Below are positions 36,501 to 47,006 of a DNA stretch of 64,000 bases, piece by piece. Under the pieces are notes generated by a model, which saw nothing but the letters and a program-made list of their open reading frames with translations, was not told where the DNA came from and did no database searches. Numbering within the stretch: position 1 is the stretch's first letter; each line of letters begins with the position of its first letter. The position numbers and the translations under genes were made by a program. Origin of the DNA: Sipunculus nudus (lineage: Eukaryota; Annelida; Sipuncula; Golfingiida; Sipunculidae). The stretch spans positions 39,080,676 to 39,144,675 of the forward strand of contig CM049311.1 in assembly GCA_026874595.1 (NCBI GenBank), given 5' to 3'.

Positions 36501-37553
36501 AGTTTTAACCAAGAACATAACAAAAAACAATAAATTAATAAATTTTTATTGGTTTTTAATATCAAATTAAAGAAAAATAGAAAAGGAATTTGTTAGTTTA
36601 TAATAACAGGAAATTAACTTGCAGTTACTGATGATATAAGAATCTTGTATCGATGGGTAGAATGTCACATATTCCAAATAACACCATGCAGTCACCTATG
36701 GCATTTTTCAGTTCAATTTTAATGATAAAGAAGTAAATCATATTATTCATTACTAATCATTAGGGATCATATGAAGGAAATTAGACAAAGATGCAGTTGA
36801 TAATATTAATCTAGATTCCTGCTGTGTCTAGTGTGTACATTGATGTGAAATTAGTCCAAAATGAATTTTTTACAGTTATTTTTTAATATAAATAAAAGCC
36901 ATAAAACCGGGTACTTATGATCATTATTTAAATGTGTGAATTTTGTACATTATGGATTCTCAACACCATTGTTTGGTGAAAACTGAATAAATACCAGACA
37001 TGGTGGGAATACTTTGCAATTGTATTTAAATACAAATATGATTATTTACTCCATTAAAAAATTTCTTGCATATAGAATGGGAATTCAGGTAAAAATGAAA
37101 GTATATGAATACCAGTGCAAATACTTTCCAAATGTATTCATGAATGCATTCATGAATATATTCTTTAATATTATTTTAATAATCATTTCAGTTATATTTC
37201 ATTTTAAAAATCATACGATTCTCTTATTATTTTTAATAAAAATTATATCTGGGACAATATTTGTAATTTTTTTTAATAAATAGTTAAACTCTTATATTAT
37301 ATGTTCTGCTTCTAAGTTATATGGCCAAGTCAAAATCTGTGTGACAATAGTACTCCATTTGTTAATAAAATAAATGAAATCAATCCTCTTCCCTGTCTCC
37401 AAAGGTACTATCAAAATCATACATAAGTTAAACAACAACAACTCATAATACAGCTTATACTTATTACCACACAAAACCAGCATGTGCCTCATTTCTAAAT
37501 CATATTTTTTTATCATATATAACAGCTGAGCGCCGTGACCCATAGGTCCCTTG
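33513..37553 (+). mobile_element. Helentron/HINE-like element, family D, with nested family A
   Basis: The 5' end TTAGCTCAGCTGACTATAAG with hairpin partner TCATCTGAGCTA is followed by GTCCGTCGTCC and GTCCGTCCGTCCGTC. The 3' end CAGCTGAGC (37523-37531) is the inverse of GCTCAGCTG at the start, followed by a GACCCATAGGTC hairpin and CCTTG. The body includes AAAACATAATGCA and CATGGCACGTTTTTTTCC blocks shared with the other D copies. Removing the A element (34549-35980) leaves about 2.6 kb. It ends 111 bp before the TULP4 exon at 37665. Confidence 0.72.
34549..35980 (+). mobile_element. Helentron/HINE-like element, family A, best-preserved copy
   Basis: 5' TGTATCCGCC (34549-34558) and 3' GGCGGATACA (35940-35949) are perfect inverses. 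The 5' end forms a hairpin closed by GTATCCGC and GCGGATAC, followed by a (GCC)n run (34598-34619). The centre has 280-bp tandem units registered at 35020, 35300 and 35580. The 3' hairpin GTAGTCG-CTTGT-CGACTAC precedes CGTATTCTAG. There is no coding capacity beyond repeat-derived frames. Confidence 0.85.
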
Positions 37554-37664
37554 TTTTTTATTCTCAAATATTCCCAGATTAGTCTTTATTAATAAGTATT
37601 TATTGATTTCTTCCTAAATTCTTTTTAATTTCTAATTAAATTTATTTCTAATGTCTCTAAACAG

Positions 37665-37899
37665 GGCTGTATTCCTGACCCCTACAAGCTGAGAGAATTT
37701 GTATGTATACCGCCCCCTGGTGGTGAGAGGTTGTACTGCACCATGATGCGTCACGGTGAGGAGAGCATCGGAGGTTATTACACGTTGTACCTTGAGTACC
37801 TGGGGGGTATGATCCCCCTTCTGAAAGGAAGGAGGGCGTCCAAAATAAGACCAGAGTTCATCATCTACGACCCAAAGATCAGAGTCATGGATAAAACTG
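37665..37899 (+). CDS. TULP4: TULP4 exon: start of tubby domain
   Basis: The acceptor is CTAAACAG at 37664 and the donor GTATGT at 37900. The exon has 78 codons plus one base (phase 1). It begins GCIPDPYKLREF, matching the SOCS-to-tubby junction IPDPNNMRDF of vertebrate TULP4. The first tubby strands follow, with ERLYCTMMRHG, YYTLYLEYLGG, then LLKGRRASKIRPEFIIYDP. The last stretch corresponds to the tubby signature in which a basic loop (KGRRxSK) precedes the ...PEF/NYxIxxDP strand. The ATG ATG pair at 37743-37748 is in frame and would be the first possible start for any transcript beginning in the preceding intron. Confidence 0.95.
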
Positions 37900-38009
37900 G
37901 TATGTAGAAAAAGACTAGCATGAATCTTACAACATGAATATAGACTGCTGGAGTGAGGGGAATATCTTAGGCATGGGACACAACAGTGAACTGTTTCAGA
38001 CAGTTTTAT

Positions 38010-38330
38010 TAGCTCAGCTGACTTTAGGTAATCTGAGCTAAAGCAATGGCCAAAATCTGTTAACAGGACACTTTTTGAAACTGTTTGAGCAATAACATCT
38101 AAAATTTAGTATATGGTAAGATGTCCCTAAAGTCTCCTACCAAATGTGACTTTGTTCCTTCGAAAAATAAAGGAAAACCCACTGTTTTCCAGAGAGAACC
38201 TTTTGTTACACTTCAAAAGTGCCTAATATTCAAAATTCCAAACTTTCTAAATATATTTGATACCAGAAACATAATAACACCAGTCACTAAATCACCAAGG
38301 AAATAATCCAGTTATCAAACACAGCGAAGG
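38010..38330 (+). mobile_element. Family D 5' fragment
   Basis: TTAGCTCAGCTGACTTTAGG with partner AATCTGAGCTAA, then GTTAACAGGACA and a diverged piece of D body. The 3' part is missing. Confidence 0.6.
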
Positions 38331-39602
38331 GCAGCTTTGTGTGGAAGAGAAGTACCACATCTTGTGCAACAAAAGAAACACAGATTAGTTTAAATGAGCT
38401 TATTTCAAAATGTGCAAACACTAACTTCAAATATAAGCTCATTTATATGCATGTTTAAACTATATATATGAAAGTGTGTTTGTGTGTTAATTAATGAGAC
38501 AGGATTAAAATCCAAGAAAAATTTAGATCTGCCAAGAATCAGACTAGAATTTCAATATGTTTGTAAAATGTTTAATCCTCAAAACAAGAGAAATATATGC
38601 CACAGCTTTAATGAAATATTGGAAAGATGTTAAAATGTGTCAATTATTACAGTCAATTTATTAATTAATTACTTTTGGATACATGTCTCCTTATCTTCAG
38701 TTTCTTAATTATCTCATGACATTTAATCAGAAATAATTTCCCTGGGATATATCATCTATGTATTAACAGTTGCAGATGAAAGGGTGCTATAATGTCACAT
38801 TAGTGATATTTTGCTGATTTGAAACTATTTTCACACTATAATGTTCCTAGGATCTGGTAACTTTATCGTCATTTTTATAGGCAAAGTGGGAAAGAGGGTG
38901 GGGGTTGTGGCTGAAGGGGGGGGGGGGGGACTGTGACCCCCTGGAGCACTGCCCCCTGGCTTAGCCATGACAATTAACCCGACTCAATAGGCAATGATAA
39001 TTGGGCTTGTAAGGCTACTTATGTTGTGATACAAGCAATATCGAGGAATGCATCGCAGTGGTTTTCCATCATGTTGCATTCATATTGTGCTAAACAGCCT
39101 ATAATCTTAACATTATGCTAGGAATGATGAATAAACATACGAGAATACATTGAACTCACAACCGAAACTGAAACCCCATCTCTATGGTAAAGTATCATTT
39201 CCTGTATGGCATACAAGTCAGCTGCATCTAGTAACCCATGTGAGCCAGGCATGTATTCATGCGGTCAGAAATTCAACAAACATATGGAGGGGTTTACCAA
39301 TATGCTGAGTTAAAACAGAACTTTTCTAGCTCATGTTTTGTGTTATAAGAAAGTAAATAAAAATGCTTACGATTAGTCTGGTTTATGTCAATTGAAACTC
39401 ACTCACAATGTACCTGTAGGCCATGAGGTGTTGTCAAAAATTTCAAAATTTGCATCCTCATTGGGCCTTATAATGCATTCCTCAGACCTGGATGTAAAGG
39501 CACTCTGACAGCCAGTAATCTGGTTGTAATGTCAGAGGGCGGATATGGCGCTACCCCTGGCTATGCCCCTGATTGACGTTTTTCTTATTTATTGTTTGCA
39601 TG
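38331..39602. other. Intron between tubby exons
   Basis: The sequence is mostly AT-rich. A run of about 14 G at 38916-38929, followed by GACCCCCTGGAG and CCCCCTGG, is the only notable structure (possible quadruplex or hairpin). No exon was seen. Confidence 0.55.
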
Positions 39603-39605
39603 TAG

Positions 39606-39814
39606 CAGTAGTGATGGACGACCTGTTACTGAGCAGCCCATCTGAACAGGAAAGTGAGTCTGAGGATGATGTGGTCGTGGATGGGTGTGGATCACCAAGA
39701 ATGCAGAGAAGGAAACTGTCAAGGTCTTCTCAGGGTCAAATCTACAGCAGACGAAACAGCACAGTCTCCCAAAGGCCGATTGATGACGTCATGTATGATG
39801 AGAATCTTCCAGAG
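39606..39814 (+). CDS. TULP4: TULP4 exon: Ser/acidic insert within the tubby domain
   Basis: The exon has two opening bases plus 69 codons, ends in phase 0 and uses a GTACTT donor at 39815. It encodes a low-complexity insert: an acidic serine cluster SEQESESEDDVVVD, then basic phospho-site-like motifs RRKLS and RRNSTVS, then DDVMYDENLPE. Vertebrate TULP4 has an insert at the same place that also mixes acidic and serine/basic stretches. The acceptor is a tandem TAGCAG at 39603-39608. Using the first AG gives A-V-V-M, the second gives V-V-M, and both keep the frame. The insert is poorly conserved, so this exon is assigned by phase, position and composition. Confidence 0.8.
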
Positions 39815-39824
39815 GTACTTTTAT

Positions 39825-40440
39825 GTTATCAGTACAATTGTACATTTTGACTTTATTATTTATCTTATCAGTGCAGTAGTACAGTAATTATTCATTAAGA
39901 TCACACACTGAGGGTATTTTTTAACATGTGCCAAAGACAAGAGCTAAGGCTTTTTCAGATCACAGTTTCAGTGTATTAGCTCCAACACAGTGGAATAATC
40001 TTCCAAGAATGACCAGGCAGATTGTTAATACTCAGAAATTCAGGTAGACCCTTAAAACACATTTGTTTGCTGAGGCATTTAAGTAATTGAAATGTAATGA
40101 GTATTAAGATTATATGTGGATATAATTCATAGCATGTACACTTATCTACCTTTCTCATTTCATTAAAGCACCACAGAATAATTGTATTGGAAACAATATC
40201 ATGCACCAGTTGAGCGCTGTATAAAACATTTAATAATAATAATATCAGTTCAGTAGTACATTTTGACTTTATTTTGTAACTTATCGGTACAGTAATACAG
40301 TAGTACATTTTAACATCATTATTTATCTTATCAGTACAAAAGTATATTTTGACTTTATTATTTATCTTATCAGTACAGTAGTACATTTTGACTTCATAAT
40401 TTTTATCTTATCAATACAGAATGCATTTTGACTTTATTAT
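39825..40440. repeat. 40-bp-type tandem repeat interrupted by a LINE remnant
   Basis: The unit TATCTTATCAGTACAGTAGT plus ACATTTTGACTTTATTATT occurs at 39830-39885, several times at 40247-40440, and again at 41899-41990 after a family A insertion. The array has therefore been split twice by mobile elements. Confidence 0.75.
39940..40246 (+). pseudogene. 3' remnant of a non-LTR retrotransposon
   Basis: The frame from about 39940 encodes FSDHSFSVLAPTQWNNLP followed by QKFR, a stop, then TLKTHLFAEAFK and a stop. This is the conserved C-terminal tail of many LINE reverse-transcriptase ORFs (form SFSVxAPxLWNxLP...LKTHLF). One in-frame TAG interrupts it. The 3' end has GAGCGCTGTATAAAACATTT and an (AAT)n tail, typical of such LINE ends. 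The reverse-transcriptase core is absent, so this is a 5'-truncated dead copy. Confidence 0.8.
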
Positions 40441-40441
40441 T

Positions 40442-41898
40442 TGTATCCGCCAAAACAGAGTTTTGCGGATACTATGTTTTCAACTGCACGCCGCCGCTGC
40501 CGCCGCCGCGTAGGTGTCCGGAGAACTCCTCCGTAACCGCTGGGCGGAATTTTACGAAACCCGGGATTATGTTCGGGTCACATGTGAACTGCTGCGCCCC
40601 GATTTTGTTTTGACCTCTGACCTTTCCTCTGCACTCTGCGTCCGTTTGTGCATCTGTTTCCACACATAAACCCACATATTTCCAGAACCGTTTGACCGAT
40701 CAGGAAAATTTTTTTGCACAAATGTAGCCCTTAGAGGGCTTTATAACATACACAAAAAATGGTGGCGCCACCTGCAACCATGTTTGCACAGTGTCCATCT
40801 GTTTGTCTGCCTTGGGTTAAAATCACTCATATCTCTGCAGTGACTTGACTAATTCACCTGAAATTCGGCATGCGTATACATCCTGGATAGCTTTTCTGAT
40901 TTTATGACAGGTGGCGCCACCTACATTCACGTTTACGCTGCAGACATCAGAGCTCATATTTCCAGAACCGTTTGACCGATCAGGAAAATTTTTTTGCACA
41001 AATGTAGCCCTTAGAGGGCTTTATAACATACACAAAAAATGGTGGCGCCACCTGCAACCATGTTTGCACAGTGTCCATCTGTTCGTCTGCCTTGGGTTAA
41101 AATCACTCATATCTCTGCAGTGACTTGACTAATTCACCTGAAATTCAGCATGCATATACATCCTGGATAGCTTTTCTGATTTTAGGACAGGTGGCGCCAA
41201 CTACATTCACGTTTACACTGCAGACATCCAAGCTCATATCTCGGGAACCGTTTGACCGATTGGGCCAAAATTTTGCATGTGTATAGATCTCACATAGCTC
41301 TTTATCATACGCAAAACTGGTGGTGCCACCTGCAACCATGTTTGCACAGTGTCCATCTGTTCGTCTGCCTTGGGATAAAATCACTCATATCTCGGCAGTG
41401 GTTTGACATATCTGCCTTAAATTTTGCAGGTTTATACATCCCAGACAGCTCTCTTGATTTTATGACAGGTGGCGCCACCTGCATTCTAGTTTATGCAGCA
41501 GACATCCAAGCTCATATCTTGGGAACCGTTTGACCGATTGGGCCAAAGTTTTGCATGTGTATAGTTCTCACATAGCTCTTTATCATACGCAAAACTGGTG
41601 GTGTCACCTGCACCATTTTTGCTCAGCGTCCATCTGTTTGTCTGCCACGGGCTAAAATCACTCATATACATGTAGTGGTTTGACTTATCTGCCTTAAATT
41701 TTGCATATGTATACAACTTGGACGGCTTTCTGGATTTTGTGGTGGGGGGGCAACCTACATACACAATTTGGCTGCAGACATCCATGCTTATATGCAACAC
41801 TCTATTTCCCCTTGCCACTCAACCCATGCCTCACTTCACCCGTTCCACTCTGATTTAGGCGGATACACGTAGTCGCTTGTCGACTACCTGTATTCTAG
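40442..41898 (+). mobile_element. Helentron/HINE-like element, family A
   Basis: 5' TGTATCCGCC and 3' GGCGGATACA (41858-41867) are perfect inverses; the end is TATTCTAG. The 5' hairpin is followed by GCCGCCGC repeats. Tandem units register at 40910, 41190 and 41468. It sits inside the 40-bp tandem array, whose uninterrupted units supply the empty site ATTATTTATCTTAT. It ends 104 bp before a TULP4 exon. Confidence 0.85.
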
Positions 41899-42002
41899 TT
41901 ATCTTATTAATTTCAGACATATTTCTCTAATCAATACAGAATACATTTTGACTTTATTATTTATCTTATCAATTTCAGACATATACATTATTCCTGTTTT
42001 AG

Positions 42003-42243
42003 ACCCACCGACTAGCAGAGGTCATGTCAAACATCTGGGGGACCAAGTTTCGTCTTAGGTCAGTGGTTTCATTTCTACCCGAGGATCTGGGTCATGTGAT
42101 TTACCGCACCAGTTTACTCCACCTTCAGCCACGACAGATGACAGTGAGCTTAGCGGAGCTGGGAGGGAACATCAATGTGCAGACCAGTGGAGAAGCAGCC
42201 TCCACTCACAGTTGTGGTATGAGTGAAAGTGAGGATGATAACG
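42003..42243 (+). CDS. TULP4: TULP4 exon: middle of tubby domain
   Basis: The acceptor is CCTGTTTTAG at 42002 and the donor GTAAGT at 42244. The exon has 80 codons plus one base. It encodes VMSNIWGTKFRLRS, then LGHVIYRTSLLHLQPRQM followed by TVSL. These correspond almost residue for residue to vertebrate TULP4 (SNIWGTKF, LGAVIYKTSLLHLQPRQMT). They are the tubby strands that include the NxxGTKF motif and the PRxM motif found in all tubby proteins. After residue 50 the sequence turns serine- and acidic-rich (MSESEDDN). The domain is completed by exon(s) beyond the window. Confidence 0.95.
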
Positions 42244-42468
42244 GTAAGTTTAAGTTGATTGAGTGAACTCAAACAGTGCTCAGTTGCTTCAGAAGACGTA
42301 ATCACTATACCAACTGGGTCCAAGCTGTGACGTACAGTACTTCAGGTGTATCCTGGGGGGCAGCACCTTCCAGATAAGTTCTACCATTTAATTATTTCAG
42401 AGAAGTGTTTGCACATGACTGATAGAGTATAAGTGCTTATTTAGGCTTTATTTTGTAAGATCATTTTT

Positions 42469-44340
42469 CAGCTCAGCTGACTATAAGTCATCTGAGCTAA
42501 AGTCCTGGTCCTTTGTCTGTCGTCCGGACGTTAACAGGGCACGTTTTAAAACCGTTGGACCTACGAATCCAAAATTCTGCATACCCTTAGATGTCCCCAA
42601 AATCTCCTACCATAACGAAAATTGGGTCATTAGGACTTCGTTCCTTTGAGATATTAAGGAAAAAACTCCGTTTTCCATAAAAAAAGCCATTGTTACACTT
42701 CAAGGCTGCCTAATATCAAAACCACTGATCTTTTTTTCATCATATTTAGTATTCATATTCTTCCATACATTTTCTGTGCACATACCAAAAATAAGGTTAG
42801 TATTGGGTATTATTTTGAAGTTATTGGCCCAAATATAATGCAATTTTTAAAAAATCAGGAAATATATTTGCTCACTTAACATGAGAATTGCTGAAGCTGG
42901 AGACTTTTTTTTCAGGAATATAACTTTATTTAATCAAGATTCAGCTGTTTAACCAAAATTAGATCTGAATTTTGCAAATTTTTCAAGTTATTAGCATAAA
43001 TAAAAAATCAATACCTTAAATTTTGTCCATTTTTGGCAATGGCACGTTTTTACCCTGTAAGCACTGTTGATTTAATTTTCACAGCATATATACATAAGGT
43101 TTCAATCTTTTAAAATCTGAAATTTCAAAGGAATTGTTTGAAAAGAGTAGCTTTCATTCAAGTTTTCATACACCATGTCAAGTGTTGTTTACAGCTAGCC
43201 CACCTAGTAGTACAGCCTTCACTTGCATTATGTAACCCACCCCAGGCAGCTTGCCTTGGCTCAGCTTGGCCACTACTAGCAGGCTTCCCCTTTGCCCTGC
43301 ACCCCCCCCCCTCCCCCAGCTTGTGCATAAACTAGATGAATGTTATAATTTTCTGTATTTTATTTTATTCTTGGCTATGCTACATTTTAGATTTTGTATT
43401 GTACTACCAGGGTTACAACGATTAAAGTGCACATTTAATTATGTCCACAAAGTGATGTATTGCTATGAAAGTGTGGATGTTCATCAGATAAGTAATGCTT
43501 TACTTCAGAAGAGTAAAACATCACCAGGTGTGAAATTGACTATTAATTCCAGTAATTAATTATAGCTGAGATTGTAATTAGCATAATGATATTGTTTGTC
43601 CCTCATTCAACCAACAGTGTGTATACTTTATTTGAAAAGATGTTTTTATTTTATCAAACTTACAGAATCTTTTATTTTATTTCGGTGAATAAAATCAAGC
43701 ATGTACTGAAAATTCAATATGCAAAACTTTTTAATAGGGATTCAAGGAAAAATCTTGTAGATGCCATGTTGTTGCATTATTTTCTTTTAAATTCAGTTTA
43801 AACATTTGATTTAAAAATAATAAAATATATGTGTATGCATAATATTACCCAATATGAGCTACAATCTGGATATATAATGATTGCAACTTAGAATTCTAAT
43901 ATTTTAACTTATATTTTCAGTTTTTTTATTACAAATTTATAACACTTGTAAATAAAAAAAATGAATCAGATTAAAACTATTAATGGAAAGAGTGGATATG
44001 CAAAAAAATAGGTTTATATATAAACTTAAATGCATTATTCCCTTGAAAGTAAAATAAAGGTATTAGTCCATTCTGTCCACTTGCCTGTCCATCTGTAGAT
44101 TTTTTCATATGCATCACAGTATCTCAAAACTTTACTGTTTTTCTTCATGACAGTCTTGTCAGAGTATTAGTTTGCAATCATATGTTTAGAACTTTAGTAT
44201 AACCAAGTAGGAGGGCCCTTTTCCTCTTAGCTTCTCATATGCTTATATAAATGAAAAACATTACAATAGAATATTTTTCACATTTTGCATTTGCAAAAAT
44301 TTCAAACATAAGCTGGGCGCCGTGACCCATGGGTCCTTTG
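42469..44340 (+). mobile_element. Helentron/HINE-like element, family D
   Basis: The 5' hairpin is CAGCTCAGCTGACTATAAG with partner TCATCTGAGCT, then TGTCTGTCGTCCGGACGTTAAC. The body carries the D blocks and a poly-C run at about 43303. The 3' end is AGCTGGGCGCC, GACCCATGGGTC, CTTTG (inverted repeat slightly decayed). It has about 1.9 kb and begins 226 bp after the exon at 42003-42243. Confidence 0.7.
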
Positions 44341-44940
44341 TTTATATTCTGGATTTTTCAACATCATTGTTTGGCTAAAACTGAATAAATACCAGACATG
44401 GTGCAAATACTTTGCAAATGTATTTGAATACGAATATGAATATGTACTCCATTATAAAATTTCTTGCATAAGAATGGGAATTCAGGTAAAAATGGAAGTA
44501 TTTGAATACCAGTGCAAATTAATACTTTCAAAATGTATTCATGAATGCATTCATGAATATATTCTATAATATTATTTTAATAATCATTTCAGTTATATTT
44601 TATTAAAAAAATCATATGATTCTCTTATTATTTTTAATAAAAATTATATTTGGCACAATATTTGTTATTAAGTTTTAATAATTTGTTAAACTCTTATCTG
44701 ATATGTGCTGCTTATCAGTTATATGACCAAGTCAAAATCTGTATGACAATAGCTCTCCATTTGTTAATAAAATAAATGAAATCAATCTCTTCCCTGTCTC
44801 CAAAGAAACTATCAAAATCATACATAAGCTAAACACCAACAACTCATAATACAGCTTATATTTATTTCCACACAAAACCAGCATGTGCCTCATTTTTTAA
44901 CATATATAACAGCTGAGCGCCTTGACCCATGGGTCCCTTA
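44341..44940 (+). mobile_element. Second family D-type 3' portion
   Basis: This block matches 36950-37553 (CAACA-CATTGTTTGG, AATACCAGACATGGTG, GAATGCATTCATGAATATA). It ends CAGCTGAGCGCC, a GACCCATGGGTC palindrome and CCTTA. It represents a D subfamily whose 3' half differs from the one ending at 44340. Confidence 0.6.
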
Positions 44941-45429
44941 TTAATTGGTTAATTTAGTAATTCAGAAGTAAAAAATATGTATAAGTCTTGGTTAGAAATA
45001 AAGAATTCTCAAAGGTCAAGGTAGAATAAAGGTAAAGGTATGGAGTTGGGAATACAGGGCTTTATGTTAACTTTTTACATTTAGATATACTTGCCCTACA
45101 TGGTTTTTACTTGCCCTATTTAAATCAGTGATCCTTACTACTAAGAGGAATTGTGTTCCACATGACTGTGGTGCTTGTTTCATTGTTTGTAAACAAAAAA
45201 TCATATTCAAATGTATGTGAGAAGATCATTGGGATTCAGACCTTTGGAGAAGTCTTATATTGGACCCACATCCACTTGTCCACTAGCAAGTGGGAGCCAT
45301 CTTTTAGTTGCCCTACCAGCATTATCTGGAACTATTTAGTTGCCATGGGCAAGTAGTCAATGGTTAATGTTGAGCCCTTGAATATTTCAATGTCAAGATA
45401 AGATCATATAAGATGTGTCATTTTTGCAG
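44941..45429. other. Intron before the long linker exon
   Basis: Mostly unique sequence; a short AAAGGTCAAGGTAGAATAAAG lies near 45013. A pyrimidine-rich acceptor ends it. No other feature seen. Confidence 0.5.
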
Positions 45430-46577
45430 GTACACAGGAGGAGCAAGAAAACAGTGCAGCCGTGGCACTAGCAATTGATGCATGTCTGCCCATCTCCCCT
45501 GAGACTCCTGCCAAAAACTTTTTCCCAAATCTAACAAGGCCACCAGGAGCTCCAGGTCTCCCTAGTCCCGGTTTCGTAGATAGTTATGCCCCTGGTCACA
45601 TGGACCCTGGTGGCCAAATGATGCAAGCTGCAGCTGTGGTCAGAAATAATCGCAATGATATTCGGCGAGGGTCTCCAAACACAAACTTACTACGGAAACA
45701 AGCTGGAAATTTACCAAGCCTCATGCAGAGTGGGAGTACATCTGTTCCCGGTGCTAGCAGGACTATGAAAATTAATGGCAATTCACAAAAATCTGATAGG
45801 ACGTTCAGTTTATCTAATGATAATGTGAAAGATAAATGTCGAATGAACGGCAAGTCGCCCTCAAAATGTGTGAACCAGGATGCAGCAGGTGTTTCTAATG
45901 AAACAACCTCCATCAAGACTTGCCCATGGAATAAAGCAGACCGTCCTATCATTACAGGGGAAATATTATATATTGACGATGATATTGGTGACGCTCCAAA
46001 TAATGCTAGCATTATTGATGACAGAAACACAGTAGCATTATGTTCTCAGGATCTGACTAGCGGGGATGTTCGCTGGCGGTGTACAGATGAAATTTGCACG
46101 GGTACGCTAAGTGAAACTTCACCATGCCGTTCGTCACCCAGTAAACATAATGGCCGGCCAACCACCTTGAAAAGCAGTACAGAAGACATACTGGTACTGA
46201 CTCAAACAGATACAGGAGATTCTAACAGACAAGTTCTCCTGGAACTGAAAACCAGTACAAATAAAATGAGTGACCAAATCACTATGCAAGAACCAGGTTC
46301 AGCCAATAGGAGCATAGATACAGATTCAGTGCAGAGCTTTTCTTTACCTTCCTCTCCACTTCATAGATTTTTCTCCTCCAAGTACAGAAAATCAAAAGCA
46401 AAGAAAGAACCTAAGCCTCAAAAAGGACGAATTAATGCTCCCAAGCAGCGCAGGTTGCGTAAATATAACGCGGTTGACAGTTCTGATGAGGATGTAGCTC
46501 ATAGTGCCGATGAAGTGCTAACGTGTGAGAACTACACAGATCTGGAGTCATTTCAAAAAGCTCAGCTCAAACAAAAG
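45430..46577 (+). CDS. TULP4: TULP4 exon: long disordered linker
   Basis: This is a large exon of 1148 bp: two bases plus 382 codons without a stop, TTTTTGCAG acceptor at 45429 and GTAGGC donor at 46578. It is rich in Ser, Asn, Thr, Pro and Lys, with no recognisable fold. Near the C-terminus come HRFFSSKYRKSKAKKEPKP, a second basic run KQRRLRK, and the acidic DSSDEDVAHSADE. The basic runs could act as a nuclear localisation signal (inference). Vertebrate TULP4 also has a very long disordered linker here, with a lysine-rich block followed by an SSESEPELFISGDE-like stretch just before the C-terminal tubby segment, so the order agrees. Reading beyond the donor meets a stop within 10 codons, so splicing at 46578 is expected. 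Confidence 0.9.
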
Positions 46578-47006
46578 GTAGGCCCCAATACAAATGTTAG
46601 TGCATGAAAGCTGAACACTGTTTCTTATATATTATATTTATTTCATTTTTATAAGCTAAGCTAAATTCAGTGATTGTGATAACCTTCCATCCATTATCTG
46701 TATGTGCAGGCAGACATTTATAAACAGGGTACATTTCACAGTCACTAAAGATGCAGACATGCAATTTTGCACAAGTTCAGTTTGCTGATAGTAAAATTGC
46801 TTGCCACTCTTTTAGCTAGATTTCTAAAAAATAATTTCCTGTAGTAATAACCTGGAAGATAAAGTGTATTTAACTATATTTGTCCTCTGTATCATTAACA
46901 GTGTATTTAATTATATGTGTTGTCTTTATCATTGTTTCTTATATATGTTGTAATCTTTTAGATGATTTAGAGTAGAGTGTCAGAGTGATGTTCTTTCTTT
47001 ACTTGG
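46578..47006. other. Start of the last visible intron
   Basis: AT-rich sequence without exon or repeat signal before the first family B element. Confidence 0.5.

Larger units (their letters stand above)
4071..46577 (+). other. TULP4: TULP4-like gene, partial (seven internal exons, open at both ends)
   Basis: Seven exons bounded by AG and GT on the + strand join in one continuous frame of about 774 codons. Their order matches tubby-like protein 4 (TUSP): end of WD40 region, SOCS box, split tubby domain, long disordered linker. TULP4 proteins are thought to act as substrate receptors of Elongin B/C-Cullin5 ubiquitin ligases through the SOCS box. That role is known of the family, not shown here. 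Missing from the window are the N-terminal WD40 exons, which lie to the left, and the C-terminal tubby exon(s), which should lie right of 64000. Introns range from 173 bp (19271-19443) to 17,993 bp (19672-37664) and are full of mobile elements. I see no frameshift or stop, so the gene looks functional. Confidence 0.88.
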
